DNA of 64,000 bases from Imperialibacter sp. EC-SDR9 (GTDB lineage: Bacteria; Bacteroidota; Bacteroidia; Cytophagales; Cyclobacteriaceae), in NCBI RefSeq assembly GCF_902498805.1, contig NZ_LR701582.1, positions 62,001 to 126,000 of the forward strand, in the 5' to 3' direction. Positions 60,707 through 64,000 of this stretch are shown piece by piece; position 1 is the stretch's first letter; every line of letters begins with the position of its first letter. A program made the position numbers and the translations under genes. The notes beneath the pieces were generated by a model. The model saw only the letters and a program-made list of their open reading frames with translations, ran no database searches and had not been told where the DNA came from.

Positions 60707-62440
60707 CTATTTCAATTTCATATCAGCTATGATGCCATCGATTCTTTTCATCAGAAGGCCTTCGGCATTTTTGAGCTCTTCAGCATTTTTCACCGGTGTG
60801 GTTACGCTAAAGTAGAATTTTATTTTTGGCTCTGTGCCTGAGGGCCTTGCGGAGATTTTGCTACCATCTTCAGTGAAAAACTGCATCACATCAGACTTAG
60901 GATAATCCAATTTGGAAGTTTTGCCTGTCACAAAGTCCCTTTCCTCCAGCAATGTGTAGTCTGCTAGTTTGAGCAGTTTACTACCGTTGATCGTTTTGGG
61001 TGGGTTGGCTCTCAGGTCGTCCATCATTTGTTTGATTTCTTCCTGCCCTTTGATTCCCTTCTTAGTTAGTGAAATGAGGTGCTCCTTGTAGTAGCCAAAT
61101 TTGAGGTACATCTCGTTCAGCATCTGAAACAAACTCATTCCCTTATCTTTGGCAAAGGCCGTCATTTCTGCAATGAAAGCACAAGAGGCAATGGCATCTT
61201 TGTCTCTTACCGCATCGCCTATCAGATAGCCGTAGCTTTCTTCGCCACCACCAATAAAGGTTTCCTTGCCTTCGAGCTCTCTGATCAAAGCAGCAATGAA
61301 CTTAAAGCCGGTGAGTGTTTCGTAGCATTTTACTTTGTAGCCGTCGGCGATTTTGCCAATGAGGTCGGTGGTGACGATGGTTTTTACCACAAACTGCTTG
61401 CCGTCGAGTTTGCCGTTGTTTTTCCACTGCTCCAGCAGGTAGTATACCAGCAAGGCTCCCGTTTGGTTGCCATTGAGGAGCTGAAATTCGCCTTTGTCAT
61501 TTTTCACTGCTATGCCCACTCTGTCTGCATCGGGGTCGGTGGCCATCACAAGGTCAGCGTCAATGGCCTTCGCTTTTTTCAAAGCAATGCTCATAGCCTC
61601 AGCTTCTTCTGGGTTGGGATACACCACCGTTGGGAAGTTGCCATCGGGCGTGGCCTGCTCGTCTACAATGGTTACGTTTTCAAATCCCATTCTTTTCAGG
61701 ATTTCTGGCACTAAAGTAATGCCCGTGCCATGGATGGGCGAGAAGACTATTTTCAGATCCTTTTGCCTTTTGATGATATCAGGCGAAAGGCTTCCTGCTT
61801 TGATCGCTTCCAGGTAAGGCTCGTCTACTTCTTTGCTTATCTTTTCAATAAGCGAGTTGTTTGGTGCGAACTTTACGTCGTCGATGCTCTTGATATTGCC
61901 GACTTCGGTTATGGTGTTCTTGTCGTGTGGTGCAATCATCTGTGCGCCGTCGTTCCAGTAGGCTTTGTAACCGTTGTATTCTTTAGGGTTGTGAGAAGCT
62001 GTGATGACTACACCACTTTGGCAGCCAAGGTGACGGATGGCAAAGGAAAGCTCGGGAGTGGGGCGAAGTGCGTCAAAAAAATACACTTTGAAGCCATTGG
62101 CTGAAAATACATCGGCGGTTGTTTGAGCAAAGAATGGGCTATTGTTCCGACTGTCGTGAGCAATGGCCACTTTTACTTGCTTGCCGGGGTAGGTTTTTTT
62201 TAAGTAGTTGGCCAGCCCCTGGGTGGCCATGCCTATGGTGTATTTATTGATCCTGTTAGATCCAGTGCCCATAATGCCCCTGAGGCCGCCTGTGCCAAAC
62301 TCAAGGTCTCTATAAAAGCATTCTATCAACTGGGATTTGTCGGTAGAAGCGACCATGGCCTCTACTTCTTTTCTGGCTGCGTCGTCAAGGTTTTTGCTCG
62401 ATAGCCATTGTTTCGCTTTTATCAGGGCTTGCTGTTCCAT
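60707..62440 (-). CDS. Phospho-sugar mutase (phosphoglucomutase/phosphomannomutase family)
   Basis: The 577-residue enzyme has the four alpha-D-phosphohexomutase signatures: the phosphoserine loop TASHNPKEYNGYKAYW (Ser149), the Mg site ATDPDADRVGIA, the sugar-binding FIGGGEESYGYL and the phosphate-binding ARPSGTEPKIKFY near the C-terminus. The length is that of PgcA-type alpha-phosphoglucomutases rather than shorter phosphomannomutases. It converts glucose 1-phosphate and glucose 6-phosphate, linking polysaccharide synthesis to the Pgi reaction, though pgi is 18 kb away. It is cytosolic and apparently transcribed alone. Confidence 0.93.
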   Translation of the reverse strand: MEQQALIKAKQWLSSKNLDDAARKEVEAMVASTDKSQLIECFYRDLEFGTGGLRGIMGTGSNRINKYTIGMATQGLANYLKKTYPGKQVKVAIAHDSRNNSPFFAQTTADVFSANGFKVYFFDALRPTPELSFAIRHLGCQSGVVITASHNPKEYNGYKAYWNDGAQMIAPHDKNTITEVGNIKSIDDVKFAPNNSLIEKISKEVDEPYLEAIKAGSLSPDIIKRQKDLKIVFSPIHGTGITLVPEILKRMGFENVTIVDEQATPDGNFPTVVYPNPEEAEAMSIALKKAKAIDADLVMATDPDADRVGIAVKNDKGEFQLLNGNQTGALLVYYLLEQWKNNGKLDGKQFVVKTIVTTDLIGKIADGYKVKCYETLTGFKFIAALIRELEGKETFIGGGEESYGYLIGDAVRDKDAIASCAFIAEMTAFAKDKGMSLFQMLNEMYLKFGYYKEHLISLTKKGIKGQEEIKQMMDDLRANPPKTINGSKLLKLADYTLLEERDFVTGKTSKLDYPKSDVMQFFTEDGSKISARPSGTEPKIKFYFSVTTPVKNAEELKNAEGLLMKRIDGIIADMKLK

Positions 62441-62626
62441 AAATGTTCAGTTATTTTGAGAGGGGAATTTAGCAGATATGTTTTCAAGACAAAAGGGTCT
62501 TCGGATTTCTTCAATAAAAATGAAGGCAATGCTAAAAATCTGAAGGCTTGCTTGAATCTTAAAGTAAGTATTCCAAAGTTTGTGCGCTTTAAACCTATTG
62601 AATAATCTCTTAAGAAAGCTTCGAAT

Positions 62627-63043
62627 ATGGATATCAATAAACTTGACAAGGCTCTCATTGACTTGGTGGAAACAAAGATTGCCTTAAGCGGACTTAGCTA
62701 CGACGACCCAAAGTACGATGACCTGGAGGAGTTACTGCACGACCAGGAAGATGAGTTTGTTGAGAATTACGGCGACTATATTGAGGAGGCGCTAAGAGAT
62801 GTGCATGATGAATTCTGCCCCGACAGTGAGGTGTTGCTGCCAATAGCCTACCTGGCAAATGAATACATTAAGAAGGAGGCAGACGGAAAGGTTACTTACA
62901 CCACGCTGACCAATCAGGGTGTGCCGGTGGATATGGATGACTTTCCTGATAAGAAAACAAGGATTGTTCTTATTCCTGCTCCTACACGCCTGGTGCTTAT
63001 TGTTGATGCACAGAATCAGCAGGTTGTTTGGAAAGCGGAGTAA
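62627..63043 (+). CDS. Conserved hypothetical small acidic protein
   Basis: The 138-residue protein has no signal or membrane segment. It is acidic, with an N-terminal helical part (MDINKLDKALIDLVETKIALSGLSYDDPKYDDLEELLHDQEDEFVENYGDYIEEALRDVHDEFCPDSEVLLPIAYLAN) and a beta-rich C-terminus (GVPVDMDDFPDKKTRIVLIPAPTRLVLIVDAQNQQVVWKAE). It looks like a protein found widely in Cytophagales with no known role. It is followed by 164 bp and then the esterase gene. Confidence 0.75.
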   Translation: MDINKLDKALIDLVETKIALSGLSYDDPKYDDLEELLHDQEDEFVENYGDYIEEALRDVHDEFCPDSEVLLPIAYLANEYIKKEADGKVTYTTLTNQGVPVDMDDFPDKKTRIVLIPAPTRLVLIVDAQNQQVVWKAE

Positions 63044-63207
63044 CCAGGGTTAATCTACATTCTTTCAAACATCAAAATGACCGTTTCCTTCTGTGAGAAG
63101 GGTGTAGTATATTTTCTGTAGGTCGTTCGCCCGAAAATGGCTATCATTATCTGACCAGGCACACACGTGCCCGACTATTGTCAGATCATTTGTAAACCTA
63201 CTTAATA

Positions 63208-64000
63208 ATGAAAAAACACTTTATTCTTGCCGCCTTTGTGTGCTTTGCAGGTAATCTGCTGGCCCAAACCGGCAAAGTTTTCGACAACCTTACTGTTACC
63301 AGTAAAATTTTGAAGAGCGAACGCAAGTTCGCAATCTATCTCCCACCAGACTATGAGACGTCGCAACGCAGCTACCCTGTGCTTTACTTATTGCATGGCG
63401 CTGGCGATGATCAAACCGGCTGGGTGCAGTTTGGTGAGGTGCTGCGGATCGCCGACAAGGCCATTCTGGATGGTACGGCCACAGCCATGATCATTGTGAT
63501 GCCTGACGCTGATACAGGCGTGAGGGGCTACTTCAATACCACCGATGGTAAGTGGAACTATGAAGACTTCTTCTTTCAGGAGTTGATGCCACACGTTGAA
63601 AAGACCTATCGGATCAAAGCAGACAAACGCTACAGAGCAGTGGCTGGCCTGTCCATGGGAGGCGGCGGCACCTTTATTTATGCGCTGCACCATCCAGAGC
63701 TATTCTCTTCGGCATGTCCATTGAGTGCCAGCACAGGCCCTCTCACTCCGGAGGATGGCCGCCGGTGGCTGGAACGAAGTGGTACGGAAAACCCTACTCA
63801 AGCCCAGTTGGAAGACTACTACAACAAGTTTGGTGTGAATAAGATCATTGACGGCATGGAGGCCGAAAAGCTGAAGTCAGTGAAGTGGTATATTGACTGT
63901 GGCGACGATGACTTTTTGTATGAAGGTAACTCGCTGGTGCACATAGCGCTAAGAAAAAAAGAAGTGCCTCACGAGTTCAGAATCAGAGATGGTGGCCACA
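63208..64000 (+). CDS. Secreted alpha/beta-hydrolase esterase (EstA/feruloyl-esterase-like), truncated by window end
   Basis: The frame starts at ATG 63208 and runs off the right edge after 264 codons. It has a signal peptide (MKKHFILAAFVCFAGNLLAQ), the oxyanion-region strand YPVLYLLHGAGDDQTGW, and the nucleophile elbow GLSMGGGGTFIYALHHPELFSSA (about 150-172). An Asp-containing segment WYIDCGDDDFLYEGN follows, then the start of the His region at GGH. This matches the esterase D/tannase-feruloyl esterase-type family of secreted Bacteroidota enzymes, which cleave acyl esters on polysaccharides or small esters. The C-terminus is not visible. It should act in the periplasm. Confidence 0.87.
   Translation, partial: MKKHFILAAFVCFAGNLLAQTGKVFDNLTVTSKILKSERKFAIYLPPDYETSQRSYPVLYLLHGAGDDQTGWVQFGEVLRIADKAILDGTATAMIIVMPDADTGVRGYFNTTDGKWNYEDFFFQELMPHVEKTYRIKADKRYRAVAGLSMGGGGTFIYALHHPELFSSACPLSASTGPLTPEDGRRWLERSGTENPTQAQLEDYYNKFGVNKIIDGMEAEKLKSVKWYIDCGDDDFLYEGNSLVHIALRKKEVPHEFRIRDGGH

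Noticed and set aside
61079-61714. 211-codon plus-strand frame antisense to the phospho-sugar mutase
   Set aside because: Antisense of a well-conserved enzyme; no recognisable protein features.

Overview
The window reads as a chromosomal segment of a Bacteroidota bacterium, most likely a marine or soil member of the Cytophagales/Cytophagia. The evidence is the T9SS type A and type B C-terminal sorting domains, a PorP/SprF protein, the gliding genes gldA, gldF and gldG, DUF5777 and DUF6377 proteins, DUF4340, full-length FtsX-type permeases of about 800 residues, lipoproteins with short lipoboxes, and A-rich rather than Shine-Dalgarno leaders. The species cannot be fixed from the sequence alone.

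Layout. 1-161 is the C-terminal end of an outer-membrane barrel protein. 364-5169 holds a YihY/BrkB membrane protein with a winged-helix tail, a YD-like lipoprotein, a DUF4442 thioesterase-fold protein and a vSGLT-like sodium/sugar symporter. 5774-16492 is the surface-protein region: a small secreted protein, then a 2409-residue type B T9SS substrate made of MBG/YDG and cadherin-like domains, followed by its PorP/SprF partner and an OmpA/PD40 protein. Its MBG domains form a 711-bp super-repeat, of which the first two copies look identical at DNA level.

16547-20673 encodes an efflux system (TolC, FtsX/MacB-type permease, HlyD-type adaptor) with no ATPase in the cluster. A DinB protein and a multi-PAS protein without an output domain follow. 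23771-28009 is the gliding ABC transporter locus gldA-gldF-gldG plus a DUF4340 protein. 28019-33112 has lipoproteins, a CE2/SGNH esterase, two small membrane proteins (DUF486, TspO) and a three-gene unit of cytochrome-c-like lipoprotein, DUF5777 barrel and YceI. 33461-38751 contains a T9SS-secreted metzincin, an amidohydrolase, a DUF6377 regulator and a small beta-rich protein.

39174-40354 is a REP-associated tyrosine transposase (RAYT) flanked on both sides by five structured REP-like units of about 150 bp. 40356-48439 is mostly metabolic: GH18, a WYL regulator with two SRPBCC proteins, pgi, a HisC-like aminotransferase, an M20 amidohydrolase and a YtxH protein. 48577-58580 has two large FtsX permeases flanking an ECF42-type sigma factor with its DGPF/YciI partner, a cupin, an RNAP-alpha-CTD-like mini protein, and an oxidoreductase/aldo-keto reductase pair. 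58747-64000 has a CarboxypepD_reg-like protein, a Na/Ca antiporter, a phospho-sugar mutase, a small acidic protein and a truncated secreted esterase.

No tRNA, rRNA, CRISPR array, prophage or plasmid functions were seen. The most unusual structures are the RAYT/REP locus, the identical MBG super-repeats, a near-perfect 59-nt hairpin between the ECF42 sigma gene and its DGPF partner, and a nested 134-bp palindrome at 46326-46459. I did not find a system that I can defend as wholly new.
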